NCBI GenBank assembly: GCA_019925095.2 | Contig: CM034402.1 | Coordinates: 8,257,501-8,321,500, forward strand | DNA: 64,000 bases | Direction: 5' to 3' | Origin: Dendrolimus kikuchii | Lineage: Eukaryota > Arthropoda > Insecta > Lepidoptera > Lasiocampidae | Part shown: positions 20,970 to 31,880 of the stretch, piece after piece | Layout of the letters: every line of letters begins with the position of its first letter | Numbering within the stretch: position 1 is the first letter of the stretch | The notes under the pieces: generated by a model | The model's input: only the letters and a program-made list of their open reading frames with translations | Told to the model about the DNA's origin: nothing | The model's database searches: none | Made by a program: the position numbers and the translations under genes

Positions 20970-21756
20970 CTATCATTTGATGTGATATCGCTACTTAATA
21001 ATATAGCGAAATTGTAAAATAAATATAAATTACTAATTTTTGCCGCCATACACGTAATTAAGCAAAACAATTTTATCATACTTAGTCCTGTGAGATATTG
21101 TTTGTTTACGTAGTCACCCATTCTGTGACTGTGAAGTTTTGTTAGATGATAATAGTGTGTCAGTTGATTTGACTGGCGGATACCCCATTGCTCATAGCTC
21201 GTAGGATAACTTTGTTTCCATCCCCCAAAGTCGTACGAATGAGACCTACTGTAGTGCGTCTAAATATATTTAGGTAAAATTTATACAGAATTTAAGTACG
21301 CGTGACATATGTCTGACTTGGTATCTAGCAAACTCTTAGTAATCTACCATTTGTCCCCGTCTCCGATCTAACTTCCTGAACGTTGAGACAAATCACGCAA
21401 GTCAGAGAAGCGGCTGCTTGACCTCAGTCATGCCCTAATACTACCGAAGTAATGTATGGAACGAGACTAAGCCATTCGTTTACAAACTTCTTGACATAAG
21501 TAATATGGGCCGTACCTATAGGTATTTAGAATTTTCTATGATCGTACCTACTATTGATATATGTATCATATCATCAGTCCCAATATGTATAATTTCACAA
21601 AATTAAAATGTGCAGAAAATGAAAAATATGGTTTAATTTTAAATTACGTATTTTATTTATACCTAATATATTATAGAGCAAAGATGTGTAATTTTTATGT
21701 TTGTAACGAATAAACTCAAAAACTACTGAATCGATTTCAAAAATTCTTTTCCCATA
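20970..21756. other. Unassigned DNA
   Basis: Near 21697-21750 the phrase AAAAACTACTGAATCGATTT resembles the end of a common insect repeat. Nothing else is recognised. Confidence 0.4.
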
Positions 21757-21988
21757 GTAAAACTACGTTTTAACGGTTTTAAGTGCGGTAATTTATTAGA
21801 TTTTTGTTATTCCGACGTTTCGGCCAGTTTTCAGTGGCCGAGATCACGGAAGACAAAGGATTCAAGTGTCAACGAGTATTGTTAAAGTTTTATTTAGCCT
21901 ACCGCTAACTTGTTCATTTTAATTATGTTTATGGTTATTATTTACTCTATGGGAGCCTAATCTTATTTACTACCGCTTCGCATCATGT
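21757..21988 (+). repeat. MITE-1-related repeat, left end, interrupted by TRIM-1
   Basis: From TAAAACTACGTTTTAACGG onward it matches the left arm and centre of MITE-1 up to GGGAGCCTAA near 21958. It then diverges into TTACTACCGCTTCGCATCATG. The sequence right of TRIM-1 (22471 on, TATGGCTTGAAGAGAAGAAG) continues it. The inverted right arm seen at 18.8 kb is absent, so this may be a longer relative. Confidence 0.65.
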
Positions 21989-21993
21989 TATGG
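21989..21993. repeat. 5-bp target-site duplication, left, of TRIM-1
   Basis: TATGG, repeated at 22471-22475. Five bases is the usual duplication for Ty1/Copia integrases. Confidence 0.9.
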
Positions 21994-22156
21994 TGTGATA
22001 GGTTAGGGCAGCAGAGTAAAAGATAATATTATGCACAGTGAAAATGTTTAGTTAATAGTAAGTACATACGGAACAAACGAGCAGCCATATTAGAGGGGAA
22101 GCGAGTGTTGCCACACGCACAATAGTGTTGTCTGTTAAATACATTGCTTTCCAACA
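21994..22156 (-). repeat. 3' LTR of TRIM-1
   Basis: 163-bp terminal direct repeat matching 22311-22470. It has CATACGGAACAAACG where the partner LTR lacks three bases. Confidence 0.9.
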
Positions 22157-22165
22157 CCCCCTCTC
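22157..22165 (-). other. Polypurine tract of TRIM-1
   Basis: GAGAGGGGG on the minus strand abuts the 3' LTR start (TGTTGG), the position where plus-strand synthesis is primed. Confidence 0.8.
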
Positions 22166-22300
22166 AATGTATTTACTCTAAAGAACCAAATTATTTGAAC
22201 AGACACAGCAAGAAAACACTTTGAAATATTAAAAAATTGAAAAATCATCATTGTCTCTCAAATTCTTTTTCTTTTAAACATGAACTCTAAAGTAATCCCC

Positions 22301-22310
22301 CCTCATAACC
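22301..22310 (-). other. Primer-binding site of TRIM-1 (Copia type)
   Basis: GGTTATGAGG on the minus strand abuts the 5' LTR end. Its first seven bases agree with the Copia site that pairs with an internal part of initiator tRNA-Met. Confidence 0.75.
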
Positions 22311-22470
22311 TGTGATAGGTTAGGGCAGCAGAGTAAAATACAATATTATGCACAGTAAAAAGGTTTAATTAATAGTAAGTACCGGAACAAACGAGCAGCC
22401 ATATTAGAGGGGAAGCGAGTTTTGCCACACGCACAATAGTGTTGTCTGTTAAATATATTGCTTTCCAACA
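22311..22470 (-). repeat. 5' LTR of TRIM-1
   Basis: 160-bp terminal direct repeat, TG...CA ends, with TATGG directly outside. Confidence 0.9.
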
Positions 22471-22769
22471 TATGGCTTGAAGAGAAGAAGTGGCGCAAGA
22501 AAGTCTTCAGCAAACATGCCTAGGCTAATAATTTTATATACCTATTATATACCTTCACGATATCGTATGTCCGACTATTGCAGTTATGTCACTATAACTA
22601 ATTTTTTAAATGTCGATTAAAATCAGATCATGTTATCCACCTTTGTATTAATCTTGTTCAAAATAAATTATTTCGTATTCAAGAGAGTTTCAACACCTGT
22701 AGATTACTTTTTAATCATTCAAATTAGACATTCCATTCAAAAGATATTAAGAATTTAAAAATGTCAATC

Positions 22770-22935
22770 TAAACAATACCTGGCGCTGGGATCTTGATTC
22801 TAGGATTTTGGTGCAATTTTATGTGTTTCAGTGGGTCCCGGGATGGTTTAGATTCACAACTAGACCCGGTAGGTGGCGCTGGAATCGGATTCTAGATTTT
22901 ATTTTTTCAGGGAAAGACAATGCCTGCTTTCTTAC
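22770..22935 (-). repeat. Dispersed repeat Rpt-5 (minus)
   Basis: Contains the complement of the Rpt-5 series: GTGGGTCCCGGGATGGTTTAG, GGTAGGTGGCGCTGGAATC and CTAGATTTTATTTTTTCAGG. A partial extra unit precedes it. Confidence 0.65.
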
Positions 22936-22949
22936 TTTCAAGTCCGATA

Positions 22950-23056
22950 GCACAGTGGTAGCACATTTGGTGTTGCAGATGTCCATAGGCAACGGTAACC
23001 ATTTTCCAACAGAGTTGGGCCGTCAGCTTGTCTGCCTTACGCTAACAGTAAAAAAG
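22950..23056 (+). repeat. LINE/Rpt-1-type 3' tail fragment
   Basis: GGTGTTGCAGATGTCCATAGG, ACGGTAACCATTTTCC and GGGCCGTCAGCTTGTCTGCC, ending near AAAAAAG. This is the conserved 3' tail shared by Rpt-1 and the LINE at 51958-52600, in sense orientation. Confidence 0.6.
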
Positions 23057-24234
23057 AAATAGAATCCACAACCATCAGACTAATACAATATCATAAAGCT
23101 ATTAGAATAAAATCATGTAATACATTCATTTCTCGTAATATGCTTTGTTAGATTTGTAAATTCGTTGAGAACGTAGCTTGGATACAAACTGCGCCGGCTA
23201 CTTCTAACTTCAGTAATTGCATTTCCGTTACTACGTTCTGGCAAGTATATCCTGTAGGACTTTGAAGAGATTCAGAAGCTGAATAGCTTAGTAGAGGCGG
23301 GCTTGGCGACCTAATGCTGAGTTATTAGATCTATAATATTATAAAATTGTAAAAGTGTAATCTTTTCTTTCTTACATTTTTTATGTTCGTCTGTTTGTTC
23401 GGGATTCACGTAAAAACTACTGGACCGCGTTCGATGCGGTTTTCGTTGATCGATAATAAATTCCCGGACTTAATACGTGCGGTACTTTATATATTGAGAA
23501 TCCTACATAAATTTTCTTGGGAGAGGATTAAATTGGCCAGGTCAAATTTTTTTTTTATTCCGATGCGAAATTTTCAAAGATTGATAAAATCTGTAGTAAA
23601 ACAATTTATTTACTTATTTTAGGAAGGCTTACAGACAAATAACGATATAAATTAATAACATAAATAAAAGTATTGCTAATTACAAGCCTTAGCATACAGA
23701 CTTGCTTAGATTAATTGATGACGATGTGTGTGTGTGTGTGGTTGATGATGGAGATTAAAAAATTATAAAATTGAAAAGTGAAATTAAAAGATTGAAAAGA
23801 GAATTTGAATTTGAATACATATTGAGTAGTTTGGATAAAACTAGTTGTCTTTGAAAAATTCTTTGTTCATTATATTTCTAAAGGTGTTGGAGTTTAGTTA
23901 CAAAGATATCAATGTTCAATTTTAGTGCTAGAATTGAATTGTGTAAGCCCTTAGTAACATTACTTATTCCGAGTTATTGCAGACATTTCCAGGATTCATA
24001 TATTTTCATACTAAAAAATCCATTACCCTGCTGAAAATAACCTTTGACTTTATATTTAGCAAAATGAACTAATCTTTCTTTCCTGTCCAACGTGGACAAA
24101 ATCGCGGGCAAATGATAGTAGGTTATAAAGGCATGTTACAAATATATAGAATAATAAAAACTTGTTGCTCTACGTTGGCAGATAAATGGAATATCTTTAT
24201 ATATAACGGATAATTTATTTTACTTTTACTAATC
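23057..24234. other. AT-rich DNA, possible old LINE remnants
   Basis: Around 23390-23480, CTACTGGACCGCGTTCGATGC resembles a common insect repeat end. A short (TG)n run lies at about 23725-23740. The stretch 23830-24130 hints at frame-broken coding on the minus strand, which I could not assign. Confidence 0.35.
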
Positions 24235-24330
24235 ACGGCCGGTTCCTGTATCTTACAGATCGTTCATTTGTCTTATTATTATTTAAAAATTGACGTAAGG
24301 TCCATACAAGTAATGTTTAAATTCCACCGG
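24235..24330 (+). repeat. Dispersed repeat Rpt-6, copy 1
   Basis: GGCCGGTTCCTGTATCTTAC, then GTTCATTTGTCTT and TTGACGTAAGGTCCAT. The same blocks occur at 33622-33695. Confidence 0.55.
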
Positions 24331-24599
24331 TGGTCAAATCAAATCATTAATTTGCTTCAAACATGGTAAATAAAAACATTATATGATAATGTGTTATTTT
24401 ATGTTTCACATGTTTTTGCCCTTTCAGGTACGCAAATATTAATTAAAAGTTGAAAATTAACTATTTCACGAAAATAATTTAATCCACTCAAACCACAGTT
24501 AAGACTCACATTCATTTTACTTAATTTTTTGTAGAATTATACAATAATTATTAGGTATGTAAATATGTCAAGTACCGACTTAGTTACCGTTACTCATGT

Positions 24600-24860
24600 C
24601 AAGTACAATGTCAAAAATGAAATTTTAGAATAATAAAATTTGTCAAAGATTATGTCAAATTTAATTGAGAATTGGTCATCAAGGAAAAATTAACATTGTA
24701 ATAGCATTTTTCTAATAATATCTTTTGTAGTCTCTTTTTAAACAAATCTATGTTATCATCCCTAACAATTTGGGTACTTTATTAGATATCACTGGTGTTA
24801 TTACAGAATACACTTCTCCCTATTAAAGCAGTTCTACGGGCAGGCATATGCACTAAACCT
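24600..24860 (-). pseudogene. Non-LTR retrotransposon C-terminal remnant
   Basis: The minus-strand frame reads VHMPARRTALIGRSVFCNN, then stops, then VRDDNIDLFKKRLQKILLEK and CYYNVN. A basic R-T-A-x-x-G-R-S-V-F motif followed by a DxFKxRLxxxL helix is typical of the end of Jockey/CR1-type polymerases. Internal stops and frameshifts show decay. Confidence 0.5.
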
Positions 24861-25641
24861 AACCTAAATTAATTCGTATACAATACATATGTTAATAGAC
24901 GGATATCACATCAAAATACTTGTTCACAATATAATTATACATAAAGTTGGGTAAGTAAAGCTATCGTCCAAAAATAACAACAATGAAGTTATTATTCAAT
25001 TACATTAACCGTTCAAACTTATAGTCTAAAGGTTGTAATGTCTGTGTTTCTTTAGTGACATTGATGGATTGTGTGTCTCGTAGGCCTGCAAATTGTAAAC
25101 TTGGCACAAATATTTACAAAAGTGCCGAGAGAGTCGAGCGCAACATTTTTCGACGTTGATCTATTATTGCTGCGGGTACTTGGTGGAAATATTGAAGTGA
25201 CAGTCTTATGTTTGCTTGTAGGCAGACGGGCTGGTCCCCCTGACGTCGAATGATTACTGTCCGTGGATATATACAACATTAAGGGATCCAATATTGTGCT
25301 TACTTGGTCCTAATAAATTACTTTTCAATTTTTAACAAATCTGTAGGGTTATTCACAAACGTCAGGAAAGTTTCCATGCCCGAACGGGAAGCTTCCGAAC
25401 GAATCAATTTGTAATCTGACGGAACGTGAAACGCTTTTAACAAATCTTGTCCGAAGCATGTACTCCAATGTGTTCGTTTCAAGTTCCGTCGGATTGCAAA
25501 TTTATTTCTTTGGGACCTATCCGATCGGAAATGGAAACTTTCTCGACGTTTGTAAATAACCCTACTGGTCTAATGATATGTTTTAAGTAAGAAAACGTCA
25601 AAAAGTGAGATTATAATGACATAATTCAATCATGTGTAATT
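24861..25641. other. Unassigned DNA
   Basis: Two overlapping short ORFs at 25052-25291 on opposite strands show no recognisable domain. Confidence 0.35.
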
Positions 25642-25937
25642 GTCCGTGCAGGAACGGAAAAAGAATACAAATTCCTACCGTCAGGCGGCCTGTCGTAAGA
25701 GCTGACAAAAGAACCCACAGCCAGGTGGTAGGGTATTTGCCCGTCTGGATGAGTACTACCCCTGGTCTAGAGGATGCCTCCATAACAACCTTGAGTTGTA
25801 TTCCAGCATTAGTGGGCCGGTTTCAGTCTCCCTTTAAAGAGCAGCAGCGCATTTGTAGCACCTTTGATGTTGGTTGTATCTATAGGCGATAGGCCGTTCG
25901 CCTGTCTGCTGAACTAGTAGAATAAAAAAATAAGAAA
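25642..25937 (+). repeat. Rpt-1 SINE-like repeat, near full length, sense (copy e)
   Basis: Runs from TCCGTGCAGGAACGGAAAAAG through CTGGTCTAGAGGATGCC to CTGAACTAGTAGAATAAAAAAA. It is in the opposite orientation to most copies in the window, which confirms the A-rich end. Confidence 0.82.
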
Positions 25938-25963
25938 ATGTAGGATGTAGGAGTTGGTAAAAC

Positions 25964-26056
25964 AAATGTGTGTGTGCAGTGCAGTTCACACGCAGTAGAA
26001 TTGAAACTTCAGAGAATATACAACTCTTAGTAGACAAGTGTGAACTGCACACACAT
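25964..26056. repeat. Short imperfect inverted repeat
   Basis: ATGTGTGTGTGCAGTGCAG with TTCACAC on the left and GTGTGAACTGCACACACAT on the right form a stem of about 20 bp around a loop of roughly 45 bases. It could be a tiny MITE or chance in TG-rich DNA. Confidence 0.45.
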
Positions 26057-26299
26057 ATTTCCGCATTTCTATTATATTGTAGACGTCTTTATTCTTAAGT
26101 ATTTTTATTCTTTTTCGTAATTATTCAATCTAAATCACACTTTAAATTAGTCGTATAAAGTTTAAAATTCAATACATTGTTACGCACGTATGTGTATCTA
26201 CGTATCTGTTGATATACGTATAAAAGTATATCTGCCATAAATATCCACAGATAGAGCTAAAATCATTTAAAATATTTTAAGTTTTATTTAATGTGAATA

Positions 26300-26541
26300 T
26301 TTTTTTTTTTTTTTTTTATATCAGGAGATCAGCAGACAGGCAAATGGCCCATTTGATGGAAAGCGGTTACCATCGCCTATGGACATTTGCAACACCAAAG
26401 TTGCTACAAATGCGCTGCTGCTCTCTTAAGGGAAACTGGAACCTGGTCACTAATGCCGGAACACAACTCGAAGGTTGTTATGGCGACATACTTTAGACCA
26501 GGGGTGGTAGGCATCCAGTCGGGCAAATGCCCTACCACCTG
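26300..26541 (-). repeat. Rpt-1 SINE-like repeat, 5'-truncated (copy f)
   Basis: A T-run (poly(A) on minus) at about 26301-26317 is followed by the standard blocks down to CCCTACCACCTGGC. The last 120 bases of the family are absent, as expected of 5' truncation on the minus strand. Confidence 0.8.
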
Positions 26542-26694
26542 GCAAAATATATATATTAATACTAACGGATAAAAAGAAATGTGTTTTATTTCGAATTAAA
26601 TAAGGTTTAATTTTATATCTTTATCTCTTTTGGGTATTGCTTTTCTCGTTTCATGGAGTTTCAAATCACAACGATTCTAAATAAGTTTCACTTC

Positions 26695-26860
26695 AAACAG
26701 GCAGACGGCTCATCTGATATAAGTGGTTACCGTCGCCTATAGATGTTTGCAATCACAAGAACGTTGCAAATCAGTTGGAACTTGGTCATTGATACCGGGA
26801 CACAACGCGAAGTTACTACGGCATGCTTTACACCGGGTGTGGTAGTGTTCAATTCAGTTG
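26695..26860 (-). repeat. Rpt-1 SINE-like repeat, diverged (copy g)
   Basis: CAGGCAGACGGCTCATCTGAT, GTTACCGTCGCCTATAGATG and GGAACTTGGTCATTGATACC match the family order with many differences. Confidence 0.65.
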
Positions 26861-28232
26861 TATCATGAAATAAATGAATAATGGGACAAAGATATACAAA
26901 TAAATAAAAAATCAATTTATTGTCAAAAAATTACACAGAAATAATGCTTACATAGGTTCCGCACTAGGACTACCCTGTATCGCGGGACACCAAATACGTG
27001 TGTGACTGACTTAACAATTTTTATATCTAAAATTAAATTTTAGAAATAGATGTTAACTTGTTTGTGTGTGTGTGTGTGTGTTTCTGTGTGTGTGTGCAAT
27101 GATGGATAACAATATTCTGATATAAGGTATAGTGTTATTATATAATAAGATTAATTTATATGATATTATATAATAAGTTTCAATTTTTTGGTAATCAAGT
27201 TGCATAAGCCACTTTTACATAATCATACTACCGCAATTACACTATTATTCTTTATTTTAAAATAATTTGAAATGTTTAATAAAATAGTGTTAAGGTTAAA
27301 TAAAATAGTGTAAAGAAATGGTAATCATCTCTCCCAAAAATTTAATAGTGAGTACCTACATAATTAAACAATTTCACATTGTTGTAAAAAGCTTTGTTCT
27401 TGCTAATAAATAGGACTTAAATTCAAAACAAACATTTTCTAAGTATATTACATTACAATTTTAAAGAACAAATTTCATTTTCATTTAATATTTGTTAATG
27501 AAAGTAGACAAATAATACTAATTTAGCAATTCAGTTTCAATTTGCAGTAAAAAAAAATGCAAATCCGAAAAGATACTTTTGATCAAACTGAATGAGGTAC
27601 CTATTGTAAAAGTTCATAGTCGTATCGTTTGTTGAACTCAGGTTTCTGAAAATCAATTATTTGTATTGCGAAATTGAGCTTTTCTTTTTAAGTGGTGTAA
27701 ATTTCGAATCTTAATCTCGCAGAAATCATTCAATTTATTGGAAGATAGAATATCATACAACCATCTTCATAGTTGGCTTTATTGTATATAATAATATATT
27801 GCAAACCCAACAATGAAGTCGTTGGTAATTCATTAACTAACGCACCGTCTTATTAAATAACAGGAAGTTTTTCTGATCGAATGTGTACATAATCTATACA
27901 TCTAAATAAATAAATACATTTTGAAGCGATTTTTCACTGACTGATAGCTGAAATTATAAGAAGTAACTTAGGCTACTTTTATGTTAGAAAAAATTCTAGC
28001 GAACGAAGTTGCAGGTAACACCTAATGTTACAATAAATTTTAACATTATTTGCATATAAACAGTCTTTAACATACTATCTTATCATCTTACTTTTAAAAC
28101 ATCATCATAGAAATATTTAAATCCTGATTAAACAATAACTAATATGCTATTTGATTAATTTTACTTATACAAAAGTATGATCTCATCATTTTATACACTA
28201 GTACGAAGTCTATTAGGTTTCGATTTTTAATA
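26861..28232. other. AT-rich DNA with a (TG)n microsatellite
   Basis: The interrupted (TG)n tract is at about 27062-27098. The rest is AT-rich without recognised genes. Confidence 0.45.
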
Positions 28233-28445
28233 AGTTTTTTTATTAAATGACTTCAGCAGACAGGTACACGGCCCACTTGATGGAAAACGGCTGCCATCGC
28301 CTATGGGCATTTGTAACACCAATTGTGCTACCAATGTGCTGTCGCTCTCTAAAGGCAGATTGGAACCTGGGCACTAATGCCGGAACACAACTCAAGATTA
28401 TTATGGCGGCATAGTCTAGAGTAGTCCAGACCAAGGGTGGTGGTA
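28233..28445 (-). repeat. Rpt-1 SINE-like repeat, 5'-truncated (copy h)
   Basis: From CTTCAGCAGACAGGTACACGG to CCAAGGGTGGTGGTAG. It contains a small local duplication (CTAGAGTAGTCCAGACC). Confidence 0.75.
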
Positions 28446-29855
28446 GTACGATGACAACAAGTGTTTCAATTGGTTTGACTGTCATTTACTTTTTTAACGT
28501 AGGTACTGTTGTAGCTGAATGGTAACATCATGATGACACATATATTCTTCGTTCCCTTAAAAATGGGAAGTCCTGAGCTCAACAGGGGGATGTTTTTGTG
28601 TTGATATATTAATTATATAAAATAATAATATAAGCTGCTTTTAGATTTTAGTTTGCCCGAGATCATTTTAAAACTTTTTATTTAACGCAAAATATTTTAT
28701 ATATAGTTTCGCCGTCATCGTAACTAACTAATGAAGTAGGCTTCCCCAAGTTTACGTCTCTTATTTCGGTCCTCTTCCGGAAAATCCTTGTACCATGAGT
28801 TTGGCAATATTCTGTAGAAAAGCTTCATACAAGTTACCATTTCCAATTAAGAATCAATAAAGAAAAGTTTTGTAGCATCTATAAATTTCCAGATTTTATA
28901 TATAAGTAATAACAATAACAGTGTTTGTTTGTCGATAAAAATACGTAAATACCAATGGCATGCTCATAAAAATGACATAATCGTCGAATAAAACGAAAGG
29001 GTGCCAATAAAAGGGGCCCTTTAACTGAAGATATTATTTACTGTTGCAATACTAAGGGCGTTCGTTATAAATAAATCCATGAGGCTGAATTTATTTGGTG
29101 AACTTTCGTATAGGTATTGTGGTCCCACATCCGCGAACAGCTGAGGCGTAGATTGACATAAATCGTACAATATGGACGCTATAATAAGATTCGCCAAGAC
29201 TTGGAGAGTATGTAATTTAGATTTTACACCTGATCATGCCATCTTTATTCGACCATCGGGTAACCAGATTTACTGGCATGCAGCACCGGTGTATACTGAC
29301 ATGCCATAAGTGGTAATTAATACTAACGAAGCGTTTTGCTTCTACTTTAATCATGCGGACAGCTAAATAATGAAACGCATTGCGTGAGTCTCTATATTTC
29401 CTGATACCTGTAACATTGGTGTCTTAACTTTCGTGCAAATAAGTAACATCTATGCAAGGGTGCTCCTTCTTAAATCATACTTTCGCTTATCATCAGGCGA
29501 GATTGTGGTCAAACCTCAACCTATATTACAATAAAAAAATGAAGAGACTGAAGCTCTTTTTATGACAATTTATTTTAGTTATAGTATTGTCTACTTACTC
29601 CTAATTTTAATTTAATGTTAAAGCTTGTCCTTTTAGGGCAATGAGCTGCAGCCTGCTCTTGAGCGATATAAACTGGAGCTGCATGTTACAGAGATGAATA
29701 TGTTGGTGTAGATGTATGAAGTCATACGGAAGGCCTGCGTTAGGAACTGTCGCATCCGCCGCGACATTAATGTCTGTTGCATAGTAAATAAGCTGCAAGA
29801 CAGTCGCTTACGGTGGTATACTCATATTTTACTCGACTTGTTATATGGGGAACAA
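28446..29855. other. Unassigned AT-rich DNA
   Basis: No supported gene or repeat. Confidence 0.4.
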
Positions 29856-30050
29856 AAATCTAGCGATGCCACCCCCGCCAGGTAGTTTCAAAGAACGTTG
29901 GCTTGATATTGTAAGGGATGACATGTGTGCTAATCTTTGCACAATAATAGTTGCCGAAGTTTGAGACAATTAGAGAAAGAAATTGAGAATGCTGACGGCT
30001 TCGAAGCAGATGCTCCTGGATTAAACGCCAGAACGATAATAGGAGTTTTA
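29856..30050 (+). pseudogene. RTE-like LINE C-terminus fragment (RTE3, copy 2)
   Basis: The plus strand reads PPPGSFKERWLDIVRDDMC, then AN, and then breaks into stops, with a later CTGGATTAAACGCCAGAACGA close to the end block of copy 1. The GRxKxRWLDVVKxDM signature places it with the 19.7-kb fragment. It lies just upstream of an RTE-family scrap. Confidence 0.6.
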
Positions 30051-30088
30051 TAGTAATTAATGTAAATAATTACGTAGGCATTGTTTTA

Positions 30089-30246
30089 GATACATAACTT
30101 CACGCCAGTTCCCTTGCGGGGTAGGCACGGACAACAAAGCGCCATTTAGTCTTATTCTTACGCACCTCACTTGCTTCTTTGACATTCATAACTCTTGTCA
30201 TGCACGCTCGTCTGTTCTTAAGGCTCCTGACATCACCTTCTGCTAG
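30089..30246 (-). mobile_element. RTE-like element, copy C, heavily 5'-truncated
   Basis: 158 bp matching the last 51 codons and the tail of copy A: it encodes AEGDVRSLKNRRACMTRVMN through ARELA and the stop, followed by only one tail unit. It ends abruptly at TGCTAG. CACTGTTTTG outside the 5' end and CATTGTTTTA outside the tail match at 8 of 10, a possible decayed target duplication. Confidence 0.82.
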
Positions 30247-31510
30247 CACTGTTTTGCCTGTTAAATTACTAACGTCAGCCTCACCAGGCTTGATACACAA
30301 TTGTATTTATTCGACTCTAAAAAGGTCTTTGGAACAAATATACTTATTACATGAGAATGATTGTTTCGAGCAAGTCACATATGATCTGAACAGGAAAAAT
30401 GAGGGTCTAAATATGAATTCAGTGTGTATTAAGGGGACGTGGTCAGGAACTGACGTGATTATTGAGGAAGTTGCTATTGTGGTCGCGTTATATTATTACT
30501 AGGTACATGTGATTGTGATTTTTCCCCACTTTTATTGAGATAACTTTATGGATGCCTTATTGTATGTTGAAAGATACAGTTTACAGCAACGTTAGGTAAC
30601 GGTATAAGGCTGTCATATCGCTATTAGAGACTACATTTAGACAATATTTGAATGGAAGGAGAGAACATTGTAATTGACACTCATCAAGTATGGTTATGTA
30701 AAAAAATCAACATTGAAAACAATTCTCATGTGTAACAAAACAAAGGAACTGACAAATCCTTGTTACTTTTATATTTGTTGAAGATTATATAAACCTCACT
30801 TGTGTTCATCGATGGGTTTCAGTTATAACGTTGTTTTTTCATCCGTTTTACCACTCGATCTCTTTATGGGGGGGCCATCTCGGTTTCATCCCAGAATAAA
30901 CACATTTTTATTCCGATCTCATGCTAATAAAATGCAAATTGGCCCCTTTCGGCTTAGGGTTTAGCAATTTTCAACAAATGTTTCCTATTCAATTTTATTT
31001 GATTCGCTTAATTGCTTTGCGTTGTAGATATCTGTTATTCTTAGCGAATTGACTGGTTTTAATCCACGGCCCGGCGCAACCCGTTAATTACTCGCGCCAT
31101 AATAACTGATCCTTATTGCAATAAAGTATACGTAGATTACCATTTTGGAATTTGTTATATTTACTGTTTTGTTGTTATATATTTCGGCTATATTACGAAA
31201 TACTTACTCGATCCGATTATAGCTCGAACTAGTGTTTCGATGCAACGTAATAATTCGGACTTCGGGTCGGGTCGAGTGAATTTTCTGCAAACACTTTTTT
31301 CTTTAACTGAAGCGAGATTATTCGTTATTGGTTACAATAGCATTGATTAATGCTTATTATTGATATAAACACGGCACCTGAATTGAAGATATTCTTAGGG
31401 AGATATATCATTTTAAAAAATACGTTATTGCTGACAGTTATGCGCTTAGGAGATTCGCTTGGTCGCTCAAGTTTCGTTAACCAACTTAACATTTGGTATT
31501 TTTGTTTTTA
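30247..31510. other. Unassigned DNA
   Basis: No recognisable domain. The ORF at 30179-30502 is mostly the complement of copy C plus flank. Confidence 0.4.
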
Positions 31511-31880
31511 ATTCGTGGTCGCCCAGTGGTCGAAATTCGACCATAATTAATTTAAACTATAAGTTTGAACATTATTAAGGTTCTGTTGTCAAAGACTATA
31601 ACTTTTATAAACACAGATTTCGCTAATGCTACACTGTTAATTTGACTTTAACAATAAACAAAAGAGTATATAGGTATGCGTGTGTGTGTCAAATACATGG
31701 TAGTAGTGTGTGTAATGTTTTTTTTTTGGATTTAATGTAGTTTTTATGTATAATTAAAAAAAAAATGGCATTCTGCACTTCTTCTCTATATATACTATAT
31801 ATAAGTGTGCGAAATTTCATGCTCTGTCCGCGCAATTTTCGTAAAAAAGGGTTACAAACTTTATGCTTCACGTATTAATA
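31511..31880 (-). repeat. Dispersed repeat Rpt-4, copy 2
   Basis: The minus-strand match to 7237-7555 includes CAAATACATGGTAGTAGTG on plus, GCGAAATTTCATGCTC and TTATGCTTCACGTATTAATA. It adds about 50 bases at the GGTCGCCC edge. Confidence 0.65.

Larger units (their letters stand above)
21994..22470 (-). mobile_element. Miniature Copia-type LTR retrotransposon (TRIM-like, TRIM-1)
   Basis: The complete element is 477 bp, minus strand: a 160-bp 5' LTR (22311-22470), 154 bp of internal DNA and a 163-bp 3' LTR (21994-22156). LTRs start TGTTGG and end ATCACA (TG...CA). Directly after the 5' LTR is GGTTATGAGG (complement at 22301-22310), whose first seven bases equal the Copia primer-binding site for initiator tRNA-Met. 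Directly before the 3' LTR is a polypurine tract, GAGAGGGGG. TATGG flanks both sides. The LTRs differ by about seven substitutions and a 3-base gap. There is no ORF inside, so gag, integrase and reverse transcriptase must be supplied by another element. This is the size and structure of a TRIM. Confidence 0.9.
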
